60,000 nt of DNA from Nymphaea colorata (lineage: Eukaryota; Streptophyta; Magnoliopsida; Nymphaeales; Nymphaeaceae). The stretch covers positions 11,971,427 to 12,031,426 of the forward strand of contig NC_045147.1 of the NCBI RefSeq assembly GCF_008831285.2, written 5' to 3'. Position numbers and translations under genes: made by a program. Positions 24,297-37,750 of this stretch are shown here, piece after piece (position 1 is the first letter of the stretch; each line of letters begins with the position of its first letter). Under the pieces are notes generated by a model, which did no database searches, was not told the origin of the DNA, and was given only the letters and a program-made list of their open reading frames with translations.

Positions 24297-27170
24297 AATT
24301 TTTGAAGTCTAGGCTTTGGTTAGTTAGATCAAAGACTTCTTCAGTTGCAAAGATTAAAAAAGAACCTAAACTCAATTACTATTGGGCTTTCTTTTAACGT
24401 AATCCATGTGGTTAACCTTCCAAATTAAGCATGTATTATATATGTTTCGGATCCACATTAGCCATTTTGGCATTTGACTAATGAATCATGTTGATTAGAG
24501 TCTTGCAACTTGGTATCCTTTAGCCACGCAATATATCTGCCGAGTCCAGTCCGAACCAGATATAGACGCCACCCATATTCTTAAGGTCCAATTCCAGAAA
24601 TAAATATCATTCATTGGACTTTTGGGTAGGAACCAGTAGGGGGCATGTGATATTTGCCTTCAATTTGATGGCAGATTGAGATTTGGAAGAAAGGGATCAA
24701 CATCAAGAGTGTCAATGTGTCTCGGGTCTGGTGCAACATGATCGGACCCATACCTAATCTGGTAATTGAGTCCACTGGTGCAAAAACAGAAGAGAGACCC
24801 GAAGAAATGTGTGTGGACGTCACCTGTCGTTTTTTTCTATTTATCGTAGACCTGAAATCAACAATGCCAAAATCTAATCTTTGTTTAGATGGTGGGTCCA
24901 ACAAAATGTAGATTTCAGATCAACATCGAATATGAATATCCTATTTGTTCAATTGGTAAACCAGCCTATGTCTCGGTCAGGAAATTTTACTTGAAATATA
25001 AAAAAAAAATTACTGTATGTGAAAAACTAATAGAAAATTCGGATGCAGTAATAACAAGGAAGGTAAGACCCAAGATCCAGATGGATTTAAATCTGGTATC
25101 CGTCTTTTAGGCAGATCTGGATCTGGACCCAATTTTGGTAGGGTCTGACCCAATTTTGGTAGGGTCTGACCCACTTGCACCCTTAGTCAACAGCGAGGGT
25201 CAGGTGGTTTGATTGGATGTTATGTGAAAACAAATTGAAGTCCTTCCTCTATGACCAAGTAATAGCCACTAGTCTGTTGCATTTATTTCCGCCAGTCATT
25301 GCACAAATATTGGGGGCAGGTAAGAGGTCTCTGTATGATGTCATAAGTAGCTGTTGTTGAATTAGTAGGATGAGTATTTCACCATACTGTGCAACAAGAG
25401 AGTCAAAGCCTCCATCCTTTCTCCCATCCCCGGGGTTGTAAATAATAGTTGTTGATTTTTTCGAGCATGCATTGCGAACTCGAGAGAAATGTGCTTTGGT
25501 GATTGGATATGATAGAGAAATAAACACATAGAGCAAGATGTACGCAGCGGTCACCACGCTCATTCGAATAACTAATCAGATTTTTGTTCATCTAAAGCAC
25601 TGGAGCAATCAAATATTTGATTAACAGGACATCGACTTAAATTTGGCTTCAGATGCATACAAATCAATTCCAAACATGTTTTCTCATAATAATTGAGTGT
25701 TTGTTTTCAGTAAGAACATCATTTATGAAAAATCTGATTTCAATTGGGTATTTTGCATTCAGTTTTGATTTCCTCACTAAGTATGATTATGAAGACGAGT
25801 TTGGGGTTCGGGTTCAAACTTCATTGGACTAGATTTCGTTCTCTTATAGTGTTGATCAAGTTGGTCAAGTGGGCTTGACTGATGGTGGTTCAAGCTGCTT
25901 AGAAAGCTCAAGCTCGTCGGCACGCTTGATGATACAGGCTGTTTGCATCCGAGTTCAATCTGAATAGTTCAACAAGCTGGATCACGTAGTCTAACCTATC
26001 CAGTTAACCATCAAATTTAGTCCAGTACTGGATTTTGCAAATCCAAATTTGAATTCAGTCAAACCAAACCCAATTTAATATTTTCAGATTCTGTCTTAGC
26101 TAATTCACAGAGTCTGAACCCAAAATTTGAATAGAATCAATTCAGAATAGGTTTGTTAATCAAGTTTGATAATAATATGCTTAGATTTGCTTGAAAATGT
26201 GATCCACTTACATCCCTCATACGGTTTCTTGTGAATTAGTTCAAGCTTAACCTGGCCCATATTTGACATGATTGCATAAGAACAATCCATAGCAACCAAC
26301 TACGGTGTCCAAGTCAAGGGCAATCTTGTGTCAAATTAAGTTTTGTTCAAATCCGTACAGCTTAGAGCCAAAGGGGTGCGGGTTAATGACCGTAGATGGT
26401 TCATTCAATTTTTATGTTACAGATTATTTATTGCTTCATGGAAAATGTTCACTTGACTATTTTAAGCTTGTTTTTGGCTTCTGTAACGGGGATTTAACGA
26501 GAGGTTCAAACCACCTCCTTCTTCCATCCGTATGGTCCAGGGCTATTTCGAGGCCTGGGTGATCTTATGGTTACATTTGTCGACTAGAGTGTATCCTCTA
26601 CCATTGTTTGCAGTCCAAATAAATATCATCAATGGAAACCAAACTGATGACTGGACTCTCACAGACCTGCCAACCAATCAACTACTCCACATCTCACGGG
26701 ACTTATGAAGTGTTTTTTTGAAGTTCTAAAGTAGGCTGGGCAAGCCCAGACATGCACAAAGAGGAGGTGCTTAATTGCCTTATTTTTCAACAACATGGGC
26801 CACATTGAGGCACCAAATGGTCGTCATCGCGTCATTATGCCTTTAATAAGTTTGTGGCGACCGTCGCTAAATCATATGGTTGATGGTAGTAAAAAATAAA
26901 CCATGGAAGTGTAGATTATATATGGGTTCCAATTCAAACATGCACCCATACATTATTAGAAACTACAGGTACTAAATTGCTGGTAAATGAGCCAATCGAA
27001 TCGAGCCTGACATATTTATGCGCTTCTCAGGGTTGAAGCTCATAAGAGATGAGCTCGAACTCAGCTTTTCTTCTATGAAATGTTACTTCATTTTCAGATT
27101 TTAAAAAAAAAGTTTAAATGCAAATTCAGATTAAAAAACGAATTTATAGGTAAGCAGGAGGTTCACAACT
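24294..27170. other. Intergenic DNA without recognisable genes
   Basis: This stretch is AT-rich, with degraded repeat words. A 21-bp unit (cccaattttggtagggtctg...) is tandemly duplicated at 25128-25169. The ORF on the minus strand at 25563-25249 starts with a hydrophobic segment but has no family match or splice context, so it is not called. Words such as gggtctgacccacttgcaccc near 25140-25180 look like the end of an old repeat. Confidence 0.6.
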
Positions 27171-27172
27171 CA

Positions 27173-27529
27173 CTATTCAAGACGACCCAAAATCCCCTCA
27201 TTCCCCTTGGTACCGGAATATTCGGTTGGATTGAAACTTAAGCGGGGTACAGGATTCATCTCCTCCTTGAATCGCTCAAAGGTCTCGGCAGCAAAGCCGA
27301 GGGCTTCCTCATGGGTGGCCACATCTGCGACCAACCTATTCACCGTCTCTTCCAGGTTTCCCTGGTCATGGGCCGGACTCGTCTCTTCTGGATGGGCCGG
27401 CTCCTTGCCTTTGGCACCCCGCAAATTATATTGTGACATGACGTTCTCCTCAACAGCAGTAAGTCGGCGTGACGCTCTACACCGACTCCCCGATCGCTTG
27501 CCCAGATTGAACCGAGTTATGCCCTTCAA
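27173..27529 (-). mobile_element. gag-like N-terminal fragment of an LTR retrotransposon
   Basis: The minus strand encodes 118 residues of relatively GC-rich sequence: a basic start, a charged helix-prone middle (EETVNRLVADVATHEEA) and the motif PRLSFNPTEYSGT near the end. In Ty3/gypsy gag proteins a charged region is followed by a comparable 'RL.FP.F.G' segment before the capsid-like domain. The ORF then stops at 27173-27175 and no capsid, protease or pol follows, so it is a broken piece at best. Non-coding DNA at 27540-28010 may be its leader or LTR. Confidence 0.35.
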
Positions 27530-28112
27530 CTAAAATGTGACGATCCACCCAATTTCATAACAGAAAGGTTCTGTCTAAAAGCCCGCTGGGATAAAACCTT
27601 GGGTACGTTTTTCTTCTCTTTACTGACGCTCCCTCCTGTCGGTCGTCGAATTAATTGATAGTAAAAAAACAGTTTGTTTTGAACCGCATTTTGACAATTT
27701 ACTGTCAGCAGTTCTAGTGGATTTTCATTCGTCGAGAGAAGAAAAAGATTTGGTCTCACTAAATTCAACGGTTAGATAAGATAAAATTTCGACACCGACA
27801 TTTTTATATGACAAGCAATCGAAGAGACCGTGACCATTTAAAGGGCCCACTGCGGGTGAGTTTCGCAATCGCACACAGTTTGATAACGAAAGGGTTCAAA
27901 GTAAAAGATATGGCAGTTAAAGACAACGCTTTCAGTATAACAAGGTAAGAAGCCGGCAGAAGCTATCAGTTTTTATAACATTAAAAACGTAAAGTGGGGA
28001 AGATAGGTAAGGCGTGCTGCTCCAATTACTCAAAGAACATCGTCCAGAGCTGGACAACTTGAAAGCCTCTGCATTTCGACTTCGCCCTCAGTTTTAATTG
28101 AGGGAATCACAA

Positions 28113-28116
<4 letters not shown>

Positions 28117-28160
<44 letters not shown>

Positions 28161-28172
28161 AGAGAGAGAGAG
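28117..28172. repeat. Compound (AT)n(GT)n(GA)n microsatellite
   Basis: An AT run passes into GT and then GA dinucleotides without interruption. Confidence 0.9.
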
Positions 28173-28239
28173 AGGTCTGCGTTAGCAAATCATTGAGTTA
28201 ATAGAGTTAAAAGGAACTAGACACGCTTAACATAGACGA

Positions 28240-28385
28240 ATGTATCGTCGAATCGAGCTCCAGCTTGTCCTGTTGAGCTCAACACAAGTTTGAGCTTGAG
28301 TTTTCTAAGTAGAATCGAGCTTGAACTGGCTCAATTTGAGCTCGAGTCAGGCTCTTGTGGAGCCCAAGCCACGGTTTCTTGCTAC
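28240..28385. repeat. GAGCTCGAG-rich remnant related to hAT subterminal repeats
   Basis: The segment is built of tcgagct, gagctcgag and related words and ends with gctcttgtggagccca. This resembles the right terminus of the complete hAT element at 47885-54538 (gctcgtgtgcagcccta). It is probably a fragment of a related element; no partner terminus was found. Confidence 0.4.
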
Positions 28386-28575
28386 AGAATGCATCATTTG
28401 TGACAGTTTCTAACGTTATAAATTTTTTTTAAAAAAAAACTCATCATTAAGCCAAAATATAGGTGAATTTCATGGTCAGATAGGTTTGCTGCACAAAAAA
28501 AAAACATTAGTAAAAGATGGCGGGCCGAACTGTTTATGAACTAGACAATTTATGTATATATATACTTGGTGGACC

Positions 28576-28755
28576 CAGGGATGGAGCCAAGATAGGTCCG
28601 CTTGGGCCCCACCTCAAAAAAAAAAAATTACATGTAAATTTTAAAAAAAAATAATTTGTTCTATATAAAAATTTTGAAAATTGATATTTCTTCCTTAGTC
28701 AAAATTTAGAAACTTTAATTCGCCCCACCTCATGAAAAATTTTTAACTCTGCCCC
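28576..28755. mobile_element. Diverged copy related to the CAGTGG..GAGC MITE family
   Basis: It starts cagggatggagccaagat and ends tttttaactctgccccg, inverted-related termini of about 180 bp spacing, with the poly-A run and 'gccccacctc' body typical of such elements. No clean target duplication is visible. Confidence 0.45.
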
Positions 28756-29079
28756 GAGTAAACCCATATTTGTGAAAGCAAATTAATTTGCTGATGTGAG
28801 CTTGGGGCCATCACATTGTATGGCATTAGAATTGTAAAGCTGCAACATTGCAAGACCGGTCAGCCAGCAATGTCTTTTTCGTTCTTATATGCTTAATTAA
28901 TTGTCAAGTATGCACATAAAGTTGATCAACTTGAAGAACGTAGACTCTTGAGGATTTTTTTTTTTTAAATCCACATGGACTTGAAAATGGAAAAAGAATA
29001 GTATTATTACTAACCACTAGCACACTTCAGTTGAAATCTTGGAAGGCTTGGTTTTGAAGTTGACTGGAAGTGTGCGAAA

Positions 29080-32000
29080 AGTTCAATATACGTGGAGCAC
29101 ATTTGGAAACTAAGCGCAAGTTGGACCTTGAGTGAAAATTTTCCACCAGAAAGGTCAAGCTATAAAGTAAAGGTTTGACATAATGCGTGTATGTATTGAA
29201 TAGTTATTTTCAAATTGATTGCATCTCATCTAGAGGCATCCTGAGTCTCAATTATATGGATTCAAGGTTCAAACTTGAGGCTTGAAAGTTTGGCTAATAT
29301 GTTGACCTGCCAATGCCTCAGGAAAATGGGTCCGACCCATTTTCATACATACTTTTATGATGTGAAAATTACTTATTATCGAAGATCTTTTGCCAAGGTC
29401 GTGTCCAATATGTAAATGAGAAAAATTACTGTAAATGAGAAAAATTACTTTGATGTTCGGATATAAAATCTGAACCAAAAATCCAATGCTCCCTAGCTAA
29501 AGGAAAATTGTGCGGCAAAGTTTCAAATTGTATGGCATTTTGCAATCTGATGCGCAGCTTATGCAAAAGCAAATAGTTTAGGTTTGGTTGCGGCAGAGCG
29601 AAATATAATAAATGAAAGAAGCAAAATTGAGGACTTAATTAAAACGAATGACAATGCAAGAAATTGTTATATATGACGATCAAAACTGGCTAAGCTAGTC
29701 CCAATTTTGCTTCTAGACTAGCCAGAACTTGACTAGTATTTGGGCTTCCAGCCATTTCATTTCCTTGTAACTTTTTTAATCTTTTCAAAATTCCACTTGT
29801 TATTAGAATTTCTCTTCTAATTTTCTTCAACATGCTTTCAAACGTTTTGAGAAGTTGTTCATGATCAAGAAATTGCTTCCTTAGCCTGGGGCTTGAGGGT
29901 TAGGCCGAGGCCATGGGCACAGACCCTCTGGGCTAGCTCGAGCTGACTTTGAATGAGACCTGGCTCAGCCCAGCCCTAGCCAAGTCTAAGTGGAGAGTCC
30001 ATATTCTTAAAAAAAAAATGTGTGGGCCAAACTTGGCCTACAGACATATATGTAAACTTTTACATTGAAAGAGGTAAAAAAATATTTTTTATATACACAA
30101 AAAATATCATCACAATTTCAAGAGGGCTTATGGTCTCTGATTTATACCTAGGTGTTCCCACCGTTGTTGACTTGAGCCGAGTCTTAATAAAACTCGAACA
30201 AGACATCCGACAAAAGTGGAATAATGGAATCAAGTTTCAGCAAAGAGATGCAGACGCACATCGAGCCGAGACGTTGGCTTAAAACATCCAGGAAAATTGT
30301 GGTCAGTAGGAGTGTGACCTTTCCCCAGGTATATTAATTGATCAGGACACAAGTTCACCTAAGTTACTATATTAACATTTCAAAGAATGAGTTCCGTGGA
30401 ACATAGGACTACACCTCCCTATGCCCTGCATGAGTACTCACGAAGTTACCAAGTCTACTTGATCCAAAAACTTGGTGCTTCTTCTTCTTCTCACCAAACA
30501 GTATGACATTTATTGAAAAGAAAGCTTGTGAGTAAAGAAAACTATCTTTCTATTATCTATGTACATGTGTATGGCAATAAGAAGTACAGCTAAGGATCTC
30601 GAGGGCGTCCGTGCAATGGATGGAATGGGGCTGGCAGGTGGTCGGTATCCGTTTTAAATTTTTGGAGAACCAACTTCATCGACTGCGAAAGGGAAGGGGA
30701 ACCGATATGTTAGTTGTAGCATTTATAAGAAAGGATTCATGCTTCTTGTTGAGCGGTAAGATAAAATATTCCTTCTACTCACTCAACACAACAACTAGAC
30801 TTAAAAAGAGTATGTCTAAAACGAGAATAGGATTAGTCGTGGACCCTGAACGGAGCTTTTGGAGAAAATGATATTGGCTCATAATCCCAAAAAATGAATT
30901 TGTTCACTATAAAAATTTCAAAAAATATAGCTGTTTGCTACAAAAAAAAAATAAAGCCTATCAAAATTTTGAAAAAAAAAAATCTAAATGGCTCGACCCA
31001 CAAAGAAAAAAGAATGATGAGTCCACCTTTGAGATCTGAACCCATCAATGAAAATACCATGACACCATGTCCAACTACCTAGCAATTTGATCCCTTTCAA
31101 ATCTTGAATGAAAGGTTGCTTCAAATGTCCAACTCTACTGAATGAATCTTCCCCAGAAACGGGTAAAGTAAGTTTCAGCGAGTTCCATCTACCTGCCAAA
31201 AGTGGACAAGTGTCCTATGTCTTATAAGGCATGTTTGCATGTCCAATTAAGGTTTTAAAAATGTAGATGCAAAAAGTTCTGGATTTTCATGGATATGACT
31301 AAAAGTCTAGAAAAAATCGTACACTACTGAGCCTGGATAGTATCTTCACGATTGTGATTGATGTACTACGCAAGCACCCTAACTTCTCGGACGACTTATT
31401 GTCCAAGCGAACAAACTATTAGTTGGAGTTGGAGTTGGAGTTAATTAATTGTGATAACGGGTCTAAAAATGTCACTAATATGGATAATTTTGAGTGCATT
31501 AGTTAGTTTCTAGCTAGATCTAATGATATTAATACATCATTAATTATATCCAAATTAGTTAGAATTTTCATTATTATTTAAAATGCATGTATGGCTGTAT
31601 ATTTTTACACTTGATGCGAAAGTTTCTTTGTAAAAAACAGGTGTATTTTCAACAATACCAAAAAGTTGGCCATTTGAAAATTTTCCAGGAAAACTATGTG
31701 TTCTATCTTTGATAATTTAGTAATAATATAAAAATCAGAATAAATTTGTACCAGTACTGTTACGAGTGTCAACCCTATCGAAAGAGGGCGATGTGAAAGG
31801 TGCCAAATTGAAGAGACAATATCAAGTCTCCATTCTCGATCATCTTATTTTTTATCAATTGCTTTTTCACATGGGAATTCGTTTTCCATGGAAAAATTTT
31901 CCCTTAATTTTTGCCTACCATTGAACCAAAGAGTAGCATGATCATTTCATTTCTAATCCGGCGCAGAATATGCTAATCAAACAACTTTGGTGCTATAAGT

Positions 32001-32360
32001 ATAGGAAGAATGAAGTTATCCTTCCTCTGTTGCATTTGTCCCAGTGCCCTTGACGGTTTAAAGAAATTGGACAAAGTCGGACTTCTTCTGCTGCGACTTT
32101 TTTTTCCTTCATACTTTTAAGCTCGTGTCAAGAATTTCGCCAGCATTTGTTGCCATTTGCATGACAAAAGTTAATATTCATCTGCAGTTAAACTTTTGAA
32201 GGCATCAAACACGCCCCAAACATGGAATTGGCAGCTACAAATTTTTTAATACAAAAAGATTTGTCATGCTGCCATTTTTCAGAAACAAAGTAAAAAAACT
32301 TGGATAGTATATTGATGCTGAGTTAGTGTAGATCAAAACCAGTCTATATCAGTAACATTT
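29080..32360. repeat. Copy A of a diverged 3-4 kb direct segmental duplication
   Basis: Blocks within this stretch recur in the same order and orientation at about 35610-39400. Examples are 29130 (ttgagtgaaaattttccac), 29265-29290 (ttcaaggttcaaacttgagg), 29820-29860 (ttttcttcaacatgctttc), 31860-31930 (gggaattcgttttccatgg) and 32180-32340 (catctgcagttaaactt...). The offset grows from about 6.5 to 7.0 kb, so later insertions separate the blocks. No gene is evident in 28.8-33.4 kb; ORFs there are short and unsupported. Confidence 0.7.
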
Positions 32361-32781
32361 AAAGTTTGGCATGAACAGGTCATTCTTGTCTCCTATTGGA
32401 TTTTCACGCTGAAGTTAGGCAGATGCTTACTAGATTATGCTAAGAGACGCATTTACTGACTCCTGTGAAGGTTATCAGAAACTTAATCTCCACCAGCTAA
32501 GTCTATGGAGCTTTTATTGACTTGGTGAGAATTATTGCATCCATAAAGATTTCTAATGGCTAAAATATGTTTTATTGACCAGATACCTTACAAAAAGAAG
32601 CTCAAATGTTTCAATGAGTAACCAAAAAAAAGATTGCTTATTGAATTAACAATTTAACAAAATTACTATATATGAAAATTTTAAAACTTCTTGCATGGTG
32701 CCGAAATGTAGAATCATTATTTTTCTTAATTTTTGTGGTTGCCAACTTAGAGTTTTGTTTTATATATCTCATACTAAGACC

Positions 32782-32905
32782 ACTGGCAGAGGCATGCTTA
32801 GGCTGGTGTGTGCAATTGCCCACACCAGCTGACAAAAAAAAATATTTCTATATTGATACTTTCCCAACTTTTTATTTGTTTTTATGAGTGCCCCTTAAGA
32901 TTAAA
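32782..32905. mobile_element. Truncated reverse copy of the CAGTGG..GAGC MITE family
   Basis: From cactggcagaggcatg onward the sequence matches the reverse complement of the right part of the element at 22889-23078, including gcaattgcccacac and gagtgcccctta. The second terminus is missing. Confidence 0.65.
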
Positions 32906-33755
32906 AAAAGAAAATTAAAGTAGTTGGTTGTCCTGGTTCATAGTTTTTTTTTTTTTTGCTGAAACCGAAATTTAGGATCCCCCAGGCTAGGGGCTTCAGC
33001 GTAGCGTCGGAGTGGGTCGGGTCATTTAAGTAACGATCTCACACTGCAAAGGCCTCATATTTGATGATATGTAGAAATATGTTTCGTGTGCCTACAATGT
33101 GAATGAGGCGACAAAAGGCATCAAATCGATATTGATAAGTAGGAGGATGCACGGCAATAGTACCTTGATGTTCATGTGACTGCACCTACTCCACGACTAC
33201 TAAACATTTTACGAAATGTCTGCAATTGAGAAGTTTGACAATGCCTTAGAAAATGAGAGATGTCAACGAGCTTCCTTAGACAACAATAATTCAAAATAGC
33301 TACACTTCCAGCATTTAACCTCTCGTGTGCCTAGGGCGCTAGATCGAAGAAAAAGGAGCTCTAGGCAGGCTGGTGGCACAAAATGTACATGCGTTTTTTT
33401 TTTTTTTTTTCTGAACAATTCCATGTGTGTGCCACCATATTTTCCACAAACCAACGCGTTGGGGCACCTTAAAATTGCAATGTTTTAATGATATAAAAGT
33501 TGTTTCTTGTGTATGTTCCAGCTACTTTCTTTGCTTGTTTCTGCATGTTTTCTGAGCTCCTACTGATGGTACATTGAGATGCTGCCTATATAATGATACT
33601 GTGGCCAATCCTTTAATTCTGGAAATTATTGGATACACTTGTTACTAGTTGTTTTGATTGGAAATTGTAATTGCTATCAACGTTGTCGGTGAAACATTTG
33701 ATGTAGCGGGAGTTTTTCTTTCTATTGATTCCAAATCTATTGTCTGACACCAACA

Positions 33756-34344
33756 TTTGTCATTACAGTTCTCGCAGCATTGACGTAGAAATATAATGAA
33801 GCAAATGCAAGGGATGATGCGAAGCTATTGTTACTGTTGGTGTGATGAAAATTTGATTGTTTTAGAATTCCATACTTGAACTGCATAAATAAAAAAGTTT
33901 GCATGAAAAGACATGCGAATCATATATTTTTGTTAGTATATGATAGATCTGCTTACCTATTCACTTGCTGGATGTTCTTTCTCCTGGCAGTTGATCTTTC
34001 ACTTCTTGGAGATGTGGCTATGGACCTGACGGTTAATAGAATTGAAGGTCGTTTCATGGTGATTGCTTGGTGCTTGATCTTAGACACCATAATTCCATTC
34101 ATTATTTTTTAAAGACCTATGTTGTATTCAAAATATATTAAGAAACTTATCTATGTTTGTTTCCATTATGGGGCTATTCAAGGTTTTGCATTTGGTGGCG
34201 AAGGGAAAGGAAGGGCTTCCAGAAAGAGTTGGTCAACCAGACTGCAAGGTAGTGAATATGGTGATAAAGAAACTCAAAGAGGTTAATGCAAATGAGGTTT
34301 ACACTGAAAGCTTGTTGGAACAGCTTACACTTACTGAGATGTAG
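33756..34344 (+). pseudogene. Last exons of an unidentified gene, broken
   Basis: Three exon-like blocks read in order. A block after the acceptor near 33768 encodes LTxKYNEANARDDAKLL but has a stop codon at the x. A block after ctcctggcag (exon start near 33992) encodes DLSLLGDVAMDLTVNRIEGR and ends before gtgatt near 34056. A block after attcaag (start near 34184) encodes HLVAKGKEGLPERVG and runs to a TAG at 34342-34344. The residue patterns and splice-like borders look like true protein sequence, but I do not recognise the family. The in-frame stop and absence of upstream exons suggest a truncated, dead copy, possibly moved here by duplication. Confidence 0.45.
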
Positions 34345-34399
34345 TGACTGCTGTAGAGCAGCAGACTTTGTTTAAGTTATGTTGTATCATTGAGCTTTT

Positions 34400-35600
34400 G
34401 GGGCCTCGACTGTTTAATTCATGCACCTTATATAGAAATAGGAGCAAATGGTTGTGTCCATCAATTGTACAGACGATACAAGAATAGATCATAATACTAA
34501 TAGATTTGTATCTATTTCTGTGCTCGTCTCTATTTGTATCCATCAAAATATTGATAGTTTATCTAGCATTAATTTTGTACTACATCTCTATTTGTAGAAT
34601 GTAAGGGAGCTTTTCCCAACAGGCTTATAAGGGGGCTTCTTTTTTTTTTTTCCAAAAAAATAAAAAATAAAGAAGGTTGTAGAGGTTAAAGTACCAGTGA
34701 ACATATTCACCGGTATACTTGTGCGTATTCAAATCAAGTGCGATGGCTAGAGGCATGGAGAATTAATTGTAAATTCCCACCATCCATAATCGTCAGGAAA
34801 GGTAATAGCATTCCCTATGGCTGGCGATTGAGAACGCTCATGCCCACAAGGCTATTGGCAAAAGTTCTGCCGACGGTTTTATGGATTTCTGCTGACGGCT
34901 TTAGCCGTGGGCAGAACACAAGATCGCTATAGTGCTGGCCTGGTTTGCTGCGAGTACCAACCAAGCTTGAACTAGTGCGAAGTCGATCTGAAGTTCGAAG
35001 CATCGACCTTGTTCCAACAAGGACGGACACATACACTTTTACTTTTCAATATTCTTCATTTTCTTAGAGGTAAAATTGTTATTGAAAAAATGTTCTTTTA
35101 CATACAGTTTTGTCCTTATAGGGGATTTTTTTTTTGCTCTGCTAATTGAGTTTAATCTGATGGATAGTCGGATTGAATCTGATTCAAGCTTGAACACACC
35201 CAACATTTTCTTGCCCGAGGCACTGCTAGGCAAGGCAGCTGGTTGTTTCAATGGCTAAAAAATTCAGGGTAAGTCGTCCTGAAAAGTCTGCATTTTGACT
35301 TTAATGCAAATTGTTGGGTAGGGATTGTCATTGGTCGAGAGGAATTTAATAATTAGTTCTTTTCGTGGATGCTCGCCGAGGGGCATTTTGATATTTTCAT
35401 AAAAATAACTTTTCCCCGGCGCTTTCGTATGGAGACATTTTTTAGAGTTGGGTAGCACGTCAAAATTTACACACCCCTATCTCTGGCAAACAAAAAAAGT
35501 GGTGGGGGCCTGCATGGGTCCTGGCCCTACATAAAAAAAAAAAAAAAAAAATTAAAATTTACATGTAGAAAATTTTACTTGTTCGACCTGTGTCAAGATC
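34400..35600. other. Intergenic stretch with poly-A repeats
   Basis: AT-rich DNA without supported genes. A short palindromic GC patch (cggctttagccgtggg, near 34897) and a poly-A run at about 35530-35550, next to words shared with the MITE-related copy at 28576, are the only structure seen. Confidence 0.5.
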
Positions 35601-36469
35601 AAAGTTCAAAAAATGTGAGGTCCATTTGAGAATTAAGCGCACGTTTTGCATCTTGAGTGAAAATTTTCCACACACAAAAAATGGTCAATCTAAAATAAAG
35701 TTTTGATGGAAGTAATGTATTGAATTGACATTGCTAAATTGGCTACATCTTCTACGGCCATACAAAAGTCATGTTTTTTTTCCGCTGCAATACAAAGTCA
35801 AGTTGATTTCAGCTTTCTACACCGCACCTAGTCTCACCATGGATTCAAGTTTCAAACTTGAGGCTCCAAAGTCTGCCTCAGATGTTGATTTGTGATGGCT
35901 CATACTGAGGCTGACCCATTTTGAAATGTACGTTTCCTTGTGATGTGGAAATGGGTCGCGCGCTTAGTGGGTCCTGTTCCAATTTGCCGGGCTCGGACCC
36001 AGAAGGGTTTAAAAGATCCCTAGTCCAAAGCTACGTCGAAGAGGTGGTTCAACTCTCCTGCCCTGCTTCTATAGCAGCTGCATTGTTAGTTATGGCAAAT
36101 CATGTACAGTAAATGACAAAGACCAGATTACGGTTTGACATTAGATAGTTCAAGTACAAAACTAATTTGGAATGTTCAATTAAATTAAAAAGTATATATG
36201 AGTTCGTATATGTGTGTGTGTAGCATGCGTGCGCGCGGGTGTGTGTGTGTGTGGGTAGCTGGGTGGTGATCAAATATTGGTAAAGATTGGCACCAAGCGT
36301 ACATCATTCTCCTTTCTTTCAATGTTTCACTTTCTTTTTCTATTAGGATTTTGCCTCCAGTTTTCTTCAATATGCTTTGAAACAGGTGAAGTGTTTTTAC
36401 AAAAAGAGGGTTATAAATTTACATTATTTACATGTAGATACTGTATGGGTTTTTTATTTTTTATTTTTA

Positions 36470-36539
36470 CATATGAGTGCTCCATAAAATTTACAATTTA
36501 TCTTTATCCAAAAAAAAAAAAATTATAGCTCCACCACTG
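36470..36539. mobile_element. End fragment of the CAGTGG..GAGC MITE family
   Basis: The sequence gagtgctccataaaattt followed by poly-A and ending gctccaccactg matches the reverse complement of the left end of the element at 22889. Only one terminus is present. Confidence 0.5.
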
Positions 36540-37750
36540 CTTGGCCTCGTGTCGTTTCAGTGTTGGTTAGACCAGAGTTTCGAAAAAACTCTCATCGATG
36601 ATTGACTGCGTCGAGTTGGTCCAAAAGGTTTGGGGATTGATCTTTTTTCTCGTCAAAAGGCACGACGACATTTAGTTGGAAGGGAAGTTTTCCTAGAAAA
36701 TAAAGCCAAATCGTGGAACATCATTGTCTTTCTACACAAATTCTACCAAAACGGTGAGACAAAAAATGCAACATCATTGTCTTTCTCTTTCAGGTTGAAA
36801 GAGGACTCTCTAAGTTTCAAGAAGCTCCATCTACTTGGCTATCCGGTTGGATTTAGAGACCTTGGAGTTGAAAAGAGGACAAGAGTTTGTACTCCATTTT
36901 TTGTCTCCAAGGGCGCGTTTGGTTGCCCAACTTTTTTTTTTTTGAAAATCTGAATGCAAGGATTCTACATGAGAGGGTGTCATACGTCGGGTGCCCAACA
37001 CAGGCTCTGATTCCTTTTTTCTTTTTTTTTTAAGGCAAGGTAGTTTTGGAAATTTTTAAGGAAAAATGTGTCTACTGATAAAAAAAATCATTGGGATTTA
37101 AACTTTCCAATCTTAAATCCGACCTTTTTAAAAGCAAAAAGGTAAAATAAGGATCTTAAGTCTGATCTAAGACCCTTAATTTAATCAATCATGAACCCTT
37201 TTACTAAATTGGCAAAAATATGTCAAGTCATATCCGTATTAGATCGATGGATTTCAAATTCAGAGTAATCCAACACCTCCTTAGCGAAAATAGTTTTCTT
37301 TTTCTTTTCAATTTATTTTCTAACATAGACATTTTGAAAAATGAGGGCTTAACATCTTCAGTTCAGTATGTGACCAAAACCTTAAGTCCGATGGAGAAGA
37401 GGTCAGACCTCAAATCATTGGATCTGATATCCCAGTGATCTTTGAGAGGTAAACAAACATCTCCTTTTAGGATATTGTTCTTTTGAGGCTTCTGAGCTTA
37501 TCCATTATTTTCCTTATGAGGGAGTTTTTCATCAATAAAAACGACATGAGATGCATCTGTAGTAAATCCCAAACATCTTATGAGATCGATTACCATGTAA
37601 TACGTGACTAGCAATTGGAGGTATGAACTGTGGGAAGTTAATGGAGTATGGAAGGGAAAAGAATTAGTTACATTGGTTTAATAGTTTTTTATGCAAAAAT
37701 CATTGAGAAATGAGGTCCTTGCAGAATTATGTGCATTATTTGCCTGAATC

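Noticed and set aside
25249-25563. 104-aa minus-strand ORF with a hydrophobic start
   Set aside because: No homology is recognised, there is no promoter or splice context, and it lies in repeat-like DNA.
30611-31082. Plus-strand ORFs of 62-86 aa
   Set aside because: No family resemblance, codon pattern like the AT-rich surroundings, no splice context.
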